A DNA stretch of 64,000 nucleotides from JBLHLB01 sp047618505 (GTDB lineage: Bacteria; Planctomycetota; UBA1135; GCA-002686595): contig JBLHLB010000001.1 in assembly GCA_047618505.1 (NCBI GenBank), positions 4,312 through 68,311 of the forward strand, written 5' to 3'. The translations under genes and the position numbers were made by a program. This document shows positions 25,589 through 34,016 of the stretch, one piece after another. Under the pieces are notes generated by a model. The model was not told the DNA's origin. It saw only the letters and a list, made by a program, of their open reading frames with translations, and ran no database searches. Within the stretch, counting starts at the first letter, position 1. Every line of letters starts with the position of its first letter.

Positions 25589-26587
25589 TCAGATGAGACA
25601 GCGGGCAGCGGCCTCACCGCTCAGATAGGCTCCCTCAATCCGCCCGCCATGGTAGGCGTCCCCGGCCAAGGCCAGCCCGCGCTCGGGATCATGAAACAAA
25701 GCGGGCTCGAGGTGGGGGTCGGATAGAGCAAGACCCCAGCGATGTGCGTCGCGATGAATCACGGCCGGCAGGGAGACGCCAGTGAGACGCTCCAACTCCT
25801 CGATCAATGCGTCGGTGACGGCCCCCCGGTCGTCATAAAGGTGCGCCTCGGTCCACTCCGGGGAAGCGTGTAGGACCCAGGCTTCCGCTGTGGGCCTTCC
25901 GGGCTTGCTGTTGTCGCGGCAGATCCAGGAGAGTCGATGGCCATCGCAGAAAGCGCCGTCGAAGGAGACGCTGTAGGGCTCGGACAGTCCAAGCATCACG
26001 GCCCAGCACGGTCGCATGCCGACCGCAGCCGCACGGTCGCCAAGAGGAGATTTTTTGCCGATCAGCGCGCTGGCCTGGGCCGGTGGCAAGGCAACCACGA
26101 GTCGGGAGAACTCTCCGAGCTCGACCCCGTCCTCACGGACGACTCTCCAGCCATCGGCCAGTCGGTCGAGCCGCGTGACCACGGTGCGACAGTTCAGCTC
26201 GATGTCTCGCGCTAGGTACTTCGCCAGCGCGTTCATCTGGGGAGTTCCCACGAAGCGCTCCGTTGCGCCACGGACTGGTTGGGGGTCGGCCAGAGAGAGA
26301 GAAACGATGCGCCCTTCCCAGCGCGCAACGACGCCCTTATCCAACCAGGTATCCAACGCCCGCCGAAAGGAGGGGTCGCGGGCCGTGAAGTATTGGGCGC
26401 CGTGGTCAAAGGCGAATGGAGCCGCCCGCCGTGATGAGCTGCGGCCACCCGGTCCTCGCCCCTTGTCGAAGACGACTGGCTGATGGCCTTGTGCGGCGAG
26501 CAAGCCAGCGCACGCGAGCCCGGCCACTCCTCCGCCGATGATGCCGACGCGCATCGGCGCAAGGGGCGCGTTAGATTCTCTGCTCAT
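25589..26587 (-). CDS. Renalase-like FAD/NAD(P)-binding amine-oxidase-fold flavoprotein
   Basis: 332 aa. The Rossmann motif MRVGIIGGGVAGLACAGLLA (GxGxxG), followed by VVFDKGRGPGGRSSSRR and FDHGAQYFTARDPSFRR, is the signature of the renalase-like group. The C-terminus carries the FAD-closing motif GLALAGDAYHGGRIEGAYLSG. Renalases oxidise misreduced NAD(P)H isomers; activity here is inferred. An internal ATG at 26554 directly before the Rossmann strand is an alternative start. Cytoplasmic, and alone on its strand. Confidence 0.88.
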   Translation of the reverse strand: MSRESNAPLAPMRVGIIGGGVAGLACAGLLAAQGHQPVVFDKGRGPGGRSSSRRAAPFAFDHGAQYFTARDPSFRRALDTWLDKGVVARWEGRIVSLSLADPQPVRGATERFVGTPQMNALAKYLARDIELNCRTVVTRLDRLADGWRVVREDGVELGEFSRLVVALPPAQASALIGKKSPLGDRAAAVGMRPCWAVMLGLSEPYSVSFDGAFCDGHRLSWICRDNSKPGRPTAEAWVLHASPEWTEAHLYDDRGAVTDALIEELERLTGVSLPAVIHRDAHRWGLALSDPHLEPALFHDPERGLALAGDAYHGGRIEGAYLSGEAAARCLI

Positions 26588-27110
26588 GACGACAAAGCCT
26601 CTTTCATCCGAACGTGGGAGGGGCGCTCCCCGGAGCCCAACCCCATGCCTTGGGGTTCACCTTGGGGGAATTGGTTCGCGAGACCGCAGCCGGCCTTGTC
26701 TTGGTCGGATACAGCATGCTTCGGTGTTTTAGACCGCTGAGAAACCTTGATCGGTGATCAGGAGCCGAGGTTCAAGAGGCCTTTGAGGTGGAGACTGCAA
26801 AAGAGATGTCTGCGCTCGACAGAATGACCTGTTTCCATTCCCTGCATCCTGACGCGCGGAGACACCCGCCCGGCACGAGTTTCCCTGCAAACCGGCAAAG
26901 CACTAGAGCGAAGCCCCCTGCCCACACAACCAGCGGCCTGTGGGGCCGACGCCTGTGTGTTAGGGCTAGCACGCTCAATATACGGCGTCGCCTATCACAG
27001 GAGGCACGAACTGCATTGGATACAGACATCTTTAGATGCGCTTTGCATCCAAGGTCGTGCGAGCTTCGAATGATCTGTTGCCCCCCCTCTCTCGCGCCAA
27101 CTTAGCCGCC
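26588..27110. other. Gene-free stretch of about 520 bp
   Basis: No supported gene. It has one perfect hairpin, AACCCCA-TGCCT-TGGGGTT (26639-26657). The far end must carry the promoter of the propeller gene at 27111. Confidence 0.4.
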
Positions 27111-28433
27111 ATGATGCCTCTGCTGCTCGCTCTTATGTTCCTCCCCCAGTCAGCCACCCCCCCGGCCGACGGAGACTGGACGCGCTTTCGGGGCGCTTCC
27201 GGGACAAGTATTCTCGAAGAGCGGGCCTTCCCGTCCGAGTGGGGTCCGGACAAGAACGTCGCCTGGAGTGTCGACGTCCCAGGAAGCGGCTGGTCCTCCC
27301 CCATCGTTGCCAACGACAGGGTCTTCCTGACCAGCGCAGTCGATCCAGAGGACGACGGTCCTAAGGGTATGTCCGCCGGAGTCAGGGATCCGAGCACGCG
27401 TGGCGCAGGTGCGAAGCCCGAGGGCGAGCTTACCTTCCAACTGGCCTGCTACGACCTAGAGGACGGCAAGGAAATCTGGTCGCGCGACGTAGGCAAGCGC
27501 GTGCCCCTGTATCCCGTCCACCGCTCGAACACCTTTGCCACCGAGACGCCCACTACCGATGGGGAACGGATCTTTGTCACCTTCGGTGCCCTAGGCGAGC
27601 TCGTCTGCTTCGACTTCGAGGGCGAGGAGTTGTGGCGAGTCGAGACAGGCGTCTTCAAGACCGGCAATGACTTTGGCTGGGGCACCTCACTCGTCACGGT
27701 CGACGGCCTCGTGTTCCTGCAAAACGACAATGAGGAGGAGTCCTTTCTGGCGGCCTTCGACACGAAGACCGGCAAGCAGAGTTGGCGCGTGGAGCGCGGG
27801 CTTGGAACGAGCTGGGGAACCCCCGTTCTTTGGGAGACCGCGGGACGCACTAGCCTCGTGGCCTGTGGACCGGACACCGTCATCGCCTACAATCCATCAA
27901 CCGGCGAGAAGCGCTGGGAAGTCGAAGGTATCGGTGGTTCGTTCTCGTCCTCGCCAACCTTCGACGACGAGAGGATCTATTTCGGCAACAGCGGCCCGAT
28001 GAGCCGCGGCCCGCTCATGGCGGTCAACGCTTCTGCGACGGGAAAGATGAGCGCGAAGGCAAAGGACTCCGATTCGATTTCCTGGTACGCCAAGCGCTCC
28101 GGCCCCGGCTTCGCATCGCCCGTTGTCTACGCAGGACGGATCTACATCCTTGGCTCTACCAACGTCTTGGCCTGTCACGACGCGGCGACGGGCGAGCAAC
28201 TCTGGCGCGAGCGCGTGCCCGGTGCGGGGCAGGTCGTAGCCTCGCCTTGGGTTGCCGGTGGCGAGCTTTACATCATGGACGAAGCGGGGACGACAGTCGT
28301 TGTCGGCACCGGTCCGGAGTACGAGGTACTGCGCACGAACCGTATGGAAGGACTGTACTGGGGAACGCCTTCAGTGGCCGGCAACGCGCTGCTCCTGCGT
28401 GAAGCAGGAACGCTCTACTGCATTCGCGAGTAG
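27111..28433 (+). CDS. Secreted PQQ-type beta-propeller protein
   Basis: ATG 27111 (second ATG 27114) opens a signal peptide, PLLLALMFLPQSATPP; the frame is open 25 codons further upstream without good sequence. 440 aa. The mature start DWTRFRGASGTSI with WGPDKNVAWSVDVPGSGWSSP is the standard opening of planctomycete PQQ-like propellers. Tryptophan-docking repeats follow: CYDLEDGKEIWSRDVGK, FDTKTGKQSWRVERG, YNPSTGEKRWEVEG, CHDAATGEQLWRERV. These proteins bind neither PQQ nor metal in many cases, and the function is unknown; an outer-membrane BamB-like or dehydrogenase role is possible. Confidence 0.85.
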   Translation: MMPLLLALMFLPQSATPPADGDWTRFRGASGTSILEERAFPSEWGPDKNVAWSVDVPGSGWSSPIVANDRVFLTSAVDPEDDGPKGMSAGVRDPSTRGAGAKPEGELTFQLACYDLEDGKEIWSRDVGKRVPLYPVHRSNTFATETPTTDGERIFVTFGALGELVCFDFEGEELWRVETGVFKTGNDFGWGTSLVTVDGLVFLQNDNEEESFLAAFDTKTGKQSWRVERGLGTSWGTPVLWETAGRTSLVACGPDTVIAYNPSTGEKRWEVEGIGGSFSSSPTFDDERIYFGNSGPMSRGPLMAVNASATGKMSAKAKDSDSISWYAKRSGPGFASPVVYAGRIYILGSTNVLACHDAATGEQLWRERVPGAGQVVASPWVAGGELYIMDEAGTTVVVGTGPEYEVLRTNRMEGLYWGTPSVAGNALLLREAGTLYCIRE

Positions 28434-28507
28434 ATTTACTGCACTGATCGTGAGCCCGACCCCGAGAGCCATCGCAACTGTGCCTACCTTTATCGAGTTG
28501 AATCGTC

Positions 28508-28972
28508 ATGCAACGCTACGAATTTGTCGCCCAAGTTGAACTGAAGGCCACAGCCGAAGAGGTCTATGCTTGGCACACGCTGCCCGATGCATTGGAGCGC
28601 TTGACGCCTCCGTGGGAATCGATCGAGGTTGAGTCAAAGACAGGCACTATTGAGGAAGAGGGGTCGCTCGTGACTGTCCGCCTGCAACTGGGGCCCTTCC
28701 GTCCGCGTCTGGTGTCGCGACACCACGATTGCATTCCCGGGCGCCAGTTTTGCGACACCCAAGTCAAGGGGCCCTTCGCGATTTGGGAACACAAGCACTC
28801 GTTCATCCCAAAGGGTGATGTCAGCATCCTGGAGGATCGCATCGAATATGCGCTACCGGGCGGGCGGGTGGCGCATTGGGTCGCGGGCTGGTTTGTGCGC
28901 CGCAAGCTGAAGCGATTGTTCGCATACCGCCATCAAGCGACCGCGAAGGCGCTCGCAGCAAAGGCTGTTTGA
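28508..28972 (+). CDS. SRPBCC-fold protein of the 'WH-P-L-RLTPPWE' type
   Basis: 154 aa. The motif YAWHTLPDALERLTPPWESI matches the SRPBCC domain that elsewhere is fused to or beside NAD-dependent epimerases (TIGR01777 type). A cluster RHHDCIPGRQFCDTQVKGPF and a basic C-terminal helix follow. It is the first gene of a tight operon with the FAD oxidoreductase (1-nt gap) and a four-helix membrane protein. The ligand is unknown. Confidence 0.82.
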   Translation: MQRYEFVAQVELKATAEEVYAWHTLPDALERLTPPWESIEVESKTGTIEEEGSLVTVRLQLGPFRPRLVSRHHDCIPGRQFCDTQVKGPFAIWEHKHSFIPKGDVSILEDRIEYALPGGRVAHWVAGWFVRRKLKRLFAYRHQATAKALAAKAV

Positions 28973-28973
28973 G

Positions 28974-30203
28974 TTGTCAATTGTGATCGAACCCGACGTG
29001 ATCATCGTAGGGGCCGGGATTGCCGGTCTATGCTGCGCGAGGAAGCTGAACGAGGCCGGAATCCGAGCGTTGATTCTCGAGGCCTCCGACGCTGTGGGCG
29101 GCAGGGTACGGACCGACCTGGTGGACGGATTCCTGCTGGATCGCGGGTTCCAGGTGCTGCTCACCGCGTATCCCGAGGCGCAAGCGGTACTCGACTACGA
29201 TCGTCTGGATCTGCGGCCCTTCAAGCCGGGCGCGCTCGTTTGGACGGGGCGCAAGCTGGAGCGCGTCGCCGACCCGTTGCGCTGTCCTGGCGAGCTGTGG
29301 GCGACTCTACGCGCCAGCATCGGCACACTCGGCGACAAGCTGCGCATGGCTCGTTTACAACGCGCAGTCCGGCGCGGCCTCGGCGAAGATCGATCGACGG
29401 AGCAGGCACTGCGCGATTTCGGGTTCTCCGAGCGCATCATCGAGACACTCTTTCGTCCGTGGTTCGGCGGCGTCTTTCTCGACCGCTCCCTCAGTGCCTC
29501 GAGTCGTTCCTTCGAATTCACGTTCCGGATGTTTTCAACCGGCGACGCTGCGGTGCCCGCGGGCGGTATGGCCGCGATCCCAGCCCAGATCGCAGAAGGG
29601 CTGCCCGAGGGAACGATTCGCCTGGGCGCAAGCGTGGATGCCCTGATCGATCGGGGGGTACGGCTGGAGGGCGGCGAGGAGCTGACGGCGCGTGCCGTTG
29701 TGATCGCGACCGAAGCACCGACAGCAGCACGGCTCACCGGTGCGCCCGCAGCGCCTGCCGGTCGGGGCGTCCGCACCGTTTTCTTCAACGCGCCGGAGCC
29801 GCCGGTGCGCGATCCGATTCTAGTGCTCGACGGAACCGGAACCGGCCCGGTCAACGACCTCTCTGTCATGAGCGAGGTGTCGGGTGCCTACGCGCCCGCA
29901 GGTCGCGCACTGGTGAGCGCTTCGGTCCTCGATCACGTGGAGCTAGACGGTGACGAACTCATTCGGGCAGTGAAGTCACAGGTGTCGGAATGGTTCGGGG
30001 AGTCCGTTCGCGACTGGATTCACCTTCGCACGATTCATGTCCGGCATGCACTCCCCTCCCAGGCACCCGGCTTGAAGAGCATGGCCTCTCCCCGCGAAGG
30101 CGTGTATATCTGCGGAGACCACTGCGATCGCGCTTCGCTGCAGGGCGCGATGGTCTCCGGTCGGAATACCGCGAGTGCCATTGTCCAAGAGCTATTCGCA
30201 TGA
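28974..30203 (+). CDS. FAD-dependent oxidoreductase of the phytoene-desaturase/amine-oxidase superfamily
   Basis: 409 aa from TTG 28974, just after the previous stop; GTG 28983 is an alternative. It has the dinucleotide-binding motif DVIIVGAGIAGLCCARKLNE, ALILEASDAVGGRVRTD, and the C-terminal FAD contact GVYICGDHCDRASLQGAMVSG. Between them is DRGFQVLLTAYPEAQAVLDY. It probably acts on a hydrophobic substrate such as an isoprenoid. The stop overlaps the next start (ATGA). The SRPBCC neighbour could present the lipid substrate, but that is inference. Confidence 0.88.
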   Translation: MSIVIEPDVIIVGAGIAGLCCARKLNEAGIRALILEASDAVGGRVRTDLVDGFLLDRGFQVLLTAYPEAQAVLDYDRLDLRPFKPGALVWTGRKLERVADPLRCPGELWATLRASIGTLGDKLRMARLQRAVRRGLGEDRSTEQALRDFGFSERIIETLFRPWFGGVFLDRSLSASSRSFEFTFRMFSTGDAAVPAGGMAAIPAQIAEGLPEGTIRLGASVDALIDRGVRLEGGEELTARAVVIATEAPTAARLTGAPAAPAGRGVRTVFFNAPEPPVRDPILVLDGTGTGPVNDLSVMSEVSGAYAPAGRALVSASVLDHVELDGDELIRAVKSQVSEWFGESVRDWIHLRTIHVRHALPSQAPGLKSMASPREGVYICGDHCDRASLQGAMVSGRNTASAIVQELFA

Positions 30204-30631
30204 CGCTGCTGCTCTTGATCCACGCAGCCGCCACGCTGTTCATGACCGGCCTGATCTGGTTCGTCCAGGTCGTGCACTACCCGCTGTTCGCCGGAGTCTC
30301 GCCCGATCGCTTCGAGCAGTACGAAAAGGACCACACCAAGCGCACCGGATGGGTGGTGGGTCCGCCCATGCTCATCGAACTCGGAACGGCCGCTGCTCTG
30401 ATCCGCTGGCGCCCTGATGCGATCCCGTCCTTGGCGGTCTGGGTGGGGCTGGCCCTGCTCAGCGTCATCTGGCTCTCAACCCTGCTCCAACAGATGCCCG
30501 AGCACCGCAGGCTGCTCTCCGGATTCGACGCCGACTCCCATCGCCGGTTGGTGCGGACGAACTGGATCCGGACCTTCGCCTGGACGGCACGTGGATGCCT
30601 GTCCGTCTGGTTTGTCGTCCTCGCCATGTAA
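30200..30631 (+). CDS. Four-helix membrane protein, coupled to the FAD oxidoreductase
   Basis: 143 aa from ATG 30200, which overlaps the preceding stop (ATGA). It has four hydrophobic helices, with FVQVVHYPLFAGVSPDRFEQYEK between TM1 and TM2 and WVVGPPMLIELGTA in TM2. It resembles DUF1772-like small integral membrane proteins. Function unknown; the coupling implies it works with the oxidoreductase at the membrane. Confidence 0.75.
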   Translation: MTLLLLIHAAATLFMTGLIWFVQVVHYPLFAGVSPDRFEQYEKDHTKRTGWVVGPPMLIELGTAAALIRWRPDAIPSLAVWVGLALLSVIWLSTLLQQMPEHRRLLSGFDADSHRRLVRTNWIRTFAWTARGCLSVWFVVLAM

Positions 30632-30777
30632 ACCGGCTTCGCCCCCTGGCGTCGAGGGCACCTGGCTCACGTAGAAAGATCGCAACTCGGGTGGTCTGTT
30701 CGCGTCTGAATCGGCAACATGAACTCGCTCTGCCTGCAGTTCTGCCTATCCACGTCGACGAGGCCTTTTGCATTGCC

Positions 30778-33000
30778 ATGCTCACCACAATCTGTCTCGC
30801 CCTGCTTGTATCGAGTCCCCAGAGTACCGATTGGCCGCAATACCGCGGCCCCGACGGAACCGGCGCCGGGCCCGCGCAGAGCTTGGCAGTCCAGGGGCGA
30901 GACGAACCGCTTTGGTCAACGAACGTGGGCGCTGGATACTCCTGCCCATCGATCGCCGATGATCGCCTCGTAACGATCGGCTACGACGAGGCGGCCGGCG
31001 TTGATCGCATTGTCTGCCTCGCAGCCGAGACCGGTGTCGAGCATTGGAAGTTCGAGTTCGCGTCAACCGATGAGCCGCAGTACCACCTCGGCGGAACACT
31101 CACGACTCCCACCATCCGCGCGGGGCTGGTCTACTGCTTGAATCGCAGCGGCAAGTTCCACGTGTTGGACCTCGAGACCGGCGAGCTCGTGTGGTCGAGG
31201 GACTACATGGTAGAGCTCGAGCTGGACAAGACCTTCCACGGGTTCAGTGCTTCGCCGCTGCTCGCAGGCGAACAGATCCTGCTGCAAATGGGGGGCCGCG
31301 TGGTGGCCGTCGACGCCAGCGATGGAAGTGTCCTGTGGCAGAGCGAAGAGCAGGGTGACGCGAGCTATTCGAATCTGGCGAAAATCACCGTCGACGACAA
31401 GGCGGCAGTTGCTGGGGTGCAGGGAGAGACCTTCTTCGTCTTCGGGCTCACGGACGGTGAAGTGCTGCGCGAGGTTCCGTGGACCCTCGCGGGAAACGCA
31501 GTGCACTGCGCGACTCCGATACCAGTCGGTGAAGGTCGGATCTTTCTGTCGTCGGCCTACGGCAAGGGCTGCGAGCTGCTCGACCTCAGCACGCAACCAC
31601 CCACCTCGGTGTGGGGCAATCGCAACATGCGCAACAAGGTCACCGCGTGTGTGCTGAACGAAGGAAACCTGTACGGATTCGACGAGTCGATGCTGCGCTG
31701 CGTTGACCTCGATGGCAATTCGAAGTGGCGCGAGCGGGGCCTGGGCCTCGGCTCCCTGTCGATCGTCGGCGACCGTCTGCTGATCCTCAATTCAGATGGC
31801 GAGCTCATCATCGCGGAGGCTACTCCTGAAGAGTATCGGGAGCTCTCCCGGCGCAAGGTCCTTGATGGAGGTGTGTACTGGACGATGCCCGTTGCCGTCG
31901 ACGGGCTGATCTATGTGCGCAACAGCCTCGGGGACTTGCGCTGTCTCGACTATCGCCCGCGAACGGTACCCTCGCTTGACGGCGCCGAAATCACGAGCAA
32001 GTTTTCCGTCGTGCCGGAGGCGGCCGCGCTGTTCTTGAAGCACTCGGAACACATTGGTGGAGATGAATTCAATAACAGCGACAAGGCCCTTCGATTGCGC
32101 GGAACCTGGGCCATTCCCTTGCGCGGGCTCGAAGCAAGCGAGATGTCGCTGACCCTCGTCGCACCAGACCGATGGGATCTGCGGCTTGACGAGGGCGGGC
32201 TGCTCTACACCTACGACGGGGAAAGGAGCTGGGCCATTGAACCCCAGGGGCCGCGAATGGTGGAAGGCGAGGAGCTGTTCGAGGGGCAACGCCTATTCGC
32301 GCTGCCGACGCTGTTCGCACCGTCTTGTCCCAAGGGCGCGGAAGTTCGCCCGCATCCGACGCGCTTCGCGGAGACCGAATGCTGGCAAGTCTCAGCCCCC
32401 CTTGCGGCGCGCGACGGCGGCGAGCCCGGGCGCCAATATCACTACTTTGATCTCGAAACCGGCGCCCTCGTCGGCAGCGAGGGCGACGGACTCTCCACAC
32501 TGGTGTTCCACGGCTCGCAGAGCCTTGACGGGCTGACCCTGCCCACGAGCATGACCCGTTATCGCGCCGAGGATGGCCAAGAGCACACGCTCGTGTTTAC
32601 GGCGGCCAGCTGGATCGAGACGCCGACCGACCTCTTCGAGCTACCGGCAGGGATCCAGCGACTGTTGCGCTCGCCGGAGGAGATCGAGCGTGACAACACC
32701 GCGTTGCGCCAGCGCTTCGCGGGTGCCCTCGCCGCCTACAAGCCCCAGGACAAGGACACGCCACTCGAGGACGACATCATCGAGCTGCAAGTCCACGACG
32801 GCGAGCTGTGGTTCGTGACCCCGGAGCCGGAGTTCCGCATCGATGTCGGCGGAGAGGAAGACGGCGTGTTCCCGATCGACGGGCCACCCCTTCGAATCTC
32901 CCTCGAGATTGGCCAGGACGGCAAGGCCACCGTGCTACGTATCCACATGCCTGGCCCGGGTGGCGAGCGGATCGTGTTGTGCGACCGCCTGCCCGCATGA
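30778..33000 (+). CDS. Secreted PQQ-type beta-propeller fused to a C-terminal lipoprotein-sorting-like domain
   Basis: ATG 30778 starts the signal LTTICLALLVSSP; the frame continues upstream into the previous gene without meaning. 740 aa. The N-terminal half (about 20-400) is a propeller (DWPQYRGPDGTGAG, VLDLETGELVWSRDYMVE, AVDASDGSVLWQSEEQGD, RCVDLDGNSKWRERGLGLG). The C-terminal part (about 410-640) has the curved-sheet pattern MSLTLVAPDRWDLRLDEGG, YHYFDLETGALVGSEGDG, LTLPTSMTRY, like LolA/outer-membrane lipoprotein-sorting domains. A last domain resembles a PDZ-less tail, with IELQVHDGELWFVTPEPE. The role may be lipid or redox-ligand handling at the envelope; unproven. Confidence 0.8.
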   Translation: MLTTICLALLVSSPQSTDWPQYRGPDGTGAGPAQSLAVQGRDEPLWSTNVGAGYSCPSIADDRLVTIGYDEAAGVDRIVCLAAETGVEHWKFEFASTDEPQYHLGGTLTTPTIRAGLVYCLNRSGKFHVLDLETGELVWSRDYMVELELDKTFHGFSASPLLAGEQILLQMGGRVVAVDASDGSVLWQSEEQGDASYSNLAKITVDDKAAVAGVQGETFFVFGLTDGEVLREVPWTLAGNAVHCATPIPVGEGRIFLSSAYGKGCELLDLSTQPPTSVWGNRNMRNKVTACVLNEGNLYGFDESMLRCVDLDGNSKWRERGLGLGSLSIVGDRLLILNSDGELIIAEATPEEYRELSRRKVLDGGVYWTMPVAVDGLIYVRNSLGDLRCLDYRPRTVPSLDGAEITSKFSVVPEAAALFLKHSEHIGGDEFNNSDKALRLRGTWAIPLRGLEASEMSLTLVAPDRWDLRLDEGGLLYTYDGERSWAIEPQGPRMVEGEELFEGQRLFALPTLFAPSCPKGAEVRPHPTRFAETECWQVSAPLAARDGGEPGRQYHYFDLETGALVGSEGDGLSTLVFHGSQSLDGLTLPTSMTRYRAEDGQEHTLVFTAASWIETPTDLFELPAGIQRLLRSPEEIERDNTALRQRFAGALAAYKPQDKDTPLEDDIIELQVHDGELWFVTPEPEFRIDVGGEEDGVFPIDGPPLRISLEIGQDGKATVLRIHMPGPGGERIVLCDRLPA

Positions 33001-33434
33001 GCTCTCCCGGGCGCGAATAAGAAGGCCTCGGCTGGGAAGGGCCGAGTCCTCTTTTGAAAGTGATAGCGGGGGGGGTCGACTTGGTGAGAGTCGAATGAGC
33101 AGTTCTGGACGAGGTTCACCTGAGCCGACGCGGGTACACCGAACGGGAGGAGGTCAGCGTGAAAACCCCGAGGGGCGTAGGGGCTGCACGAGTTGTTCTG
33201 GCCGGGGTGCTTTGGGGGCTGAAGAGCGCCACACGCGAGGCTGCTGGACAGTCGTAATCAAGCCGGGACGGAGGTCGCTCCGGGCCCCTGGCAGTATCCG
33301 GCGCTGGACTCCCCCATCCAAGTCGGGAAATGCCGCGAGCGGCCGGATCGCCCATCCCGAAACCTCCGAGGGCAGTTAGAGTGGAATGCTGTCCTGGGAA
33401 GCAGGGCCGATCCTGCCCTTGCCTTCACCCCGGA
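33001..33434. other. Intergenic region before the ECF sigma gene
   Basis: About 430 bp. It starts with a terminator for the propeller gene; the rest holds no supported gene and presumably carries the promoter of the sigma-kinase operon. Confidence 0.4.
33023..33055 (+). terminator. Intrinsic terminator of the propeller/SRPBCC operon
   Basis: AGG-C-CTCGGC (33023-33032) pairs with GCCGAG-T-CCT (33041-33050) over the 8-nt loop TGGGAAGG, and CTTTT follows. Nine base pairs with one mismatch and a T-run fit a Rho-independent terminator. Confidence 0.75.
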
Positions 33435-34016
33435 ATGACCAGCCTCACCCCCCAGACGATCACCCGCCTGTTGCAGGCCGCGCGTGACGGTGAGCCGGGG
33501 GCAGTCGATTCCCTAATGCCGCTTGTCTACGGCGAACTGGGAGAGCTAGCGGCGCGGATCTTCTCGGGAGAGAGTGGGGGGCACACGCTCCAGCCGACGG
33601 CACTGATTCACGAGGCCTGGATCAAGGTGGAGAAAGGGCTTGGGAAGCTTGAGAACCGCCAACACTTCTACGCCGTGGCGAGCCTGGCCATGCGCCAAGT
33701 ACTTACCGACCACGCACGCGCACTGGCGACCCAGAAGCGGGGCAACCGGGGGCTGCGGGTTACCCTCGACGGAGCCCTCGTCAGGGAAATCGACGCGGTG
33801 CGCTCCCCGGAGCTGGATCTGGTCGAGTTGAACGAGCTCCTGGCGCATCTTGAGGAATGCAATCCGCGCCACGGGCGGCTCGTTGAGCTGCGGGTTTTCG
33901 GCGGCCTCACGATCGCCGAATCGGCCGAGGTCCTGGGCGTGTCCGAGGTAGCGATCGAGCGCGACTGGTTCATGGCCAAAGCTTGGTTGCGGACGAGGCT
34001 CGCTCCACCGGAATGA
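33435..34016 (+). CDS. ECF-type sigma factor (planctomycete kinase-linked group)
   Basis: 193 aa from ATG 33435. It has the pattern of the large sigma-70-like family often annotated Sig-70_X6: TITRLLQAARDGEPGAVDSL, LVYGELGELAARIFSGE, TLQPTALIHEAWIKVE, FYAVASLAMRQVLTDHARA, and region 4 LVELRVFGGLTIAESAEVLG with SEVAIERDWFMAKAWLR. It recruits RNA polymerase to unknown promoters. Its stop overlaps the kinase start (ATGA). The sigma factor may be a phosphorylation target of the kinase, as proposed for such pairs. Confidence 0.93.
   Translation: MTSLTPQTITRLLQAARDGEPGAVDSLMPLVYGELGELAARIFSGESGGHTLQPTALIHEAWIKVEKGLGKLENRQHFYAVASLAMRQVLTDHARALATQKRGNRGLRVTLDGALVREIDAVRSPELDLVELNELLAHLEECNPRHGRLVELRVFGGLTIAESAEVLGVSEVAIERDWFMAKAWLRTRLAPPE

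Noticed and set aside
25336..25596. 86-codon plus-strand frame
   Set aside because: No ribosome site, no motif, and it overlaps the 3' end of the renalase-like gene.
24190..26830. Short similarity between 24222-24241 and 26808-26827 (VILS-x-A reading)
   Set aside because: About 16 of 20 bases agree but no longer homology extends; chance is possible.
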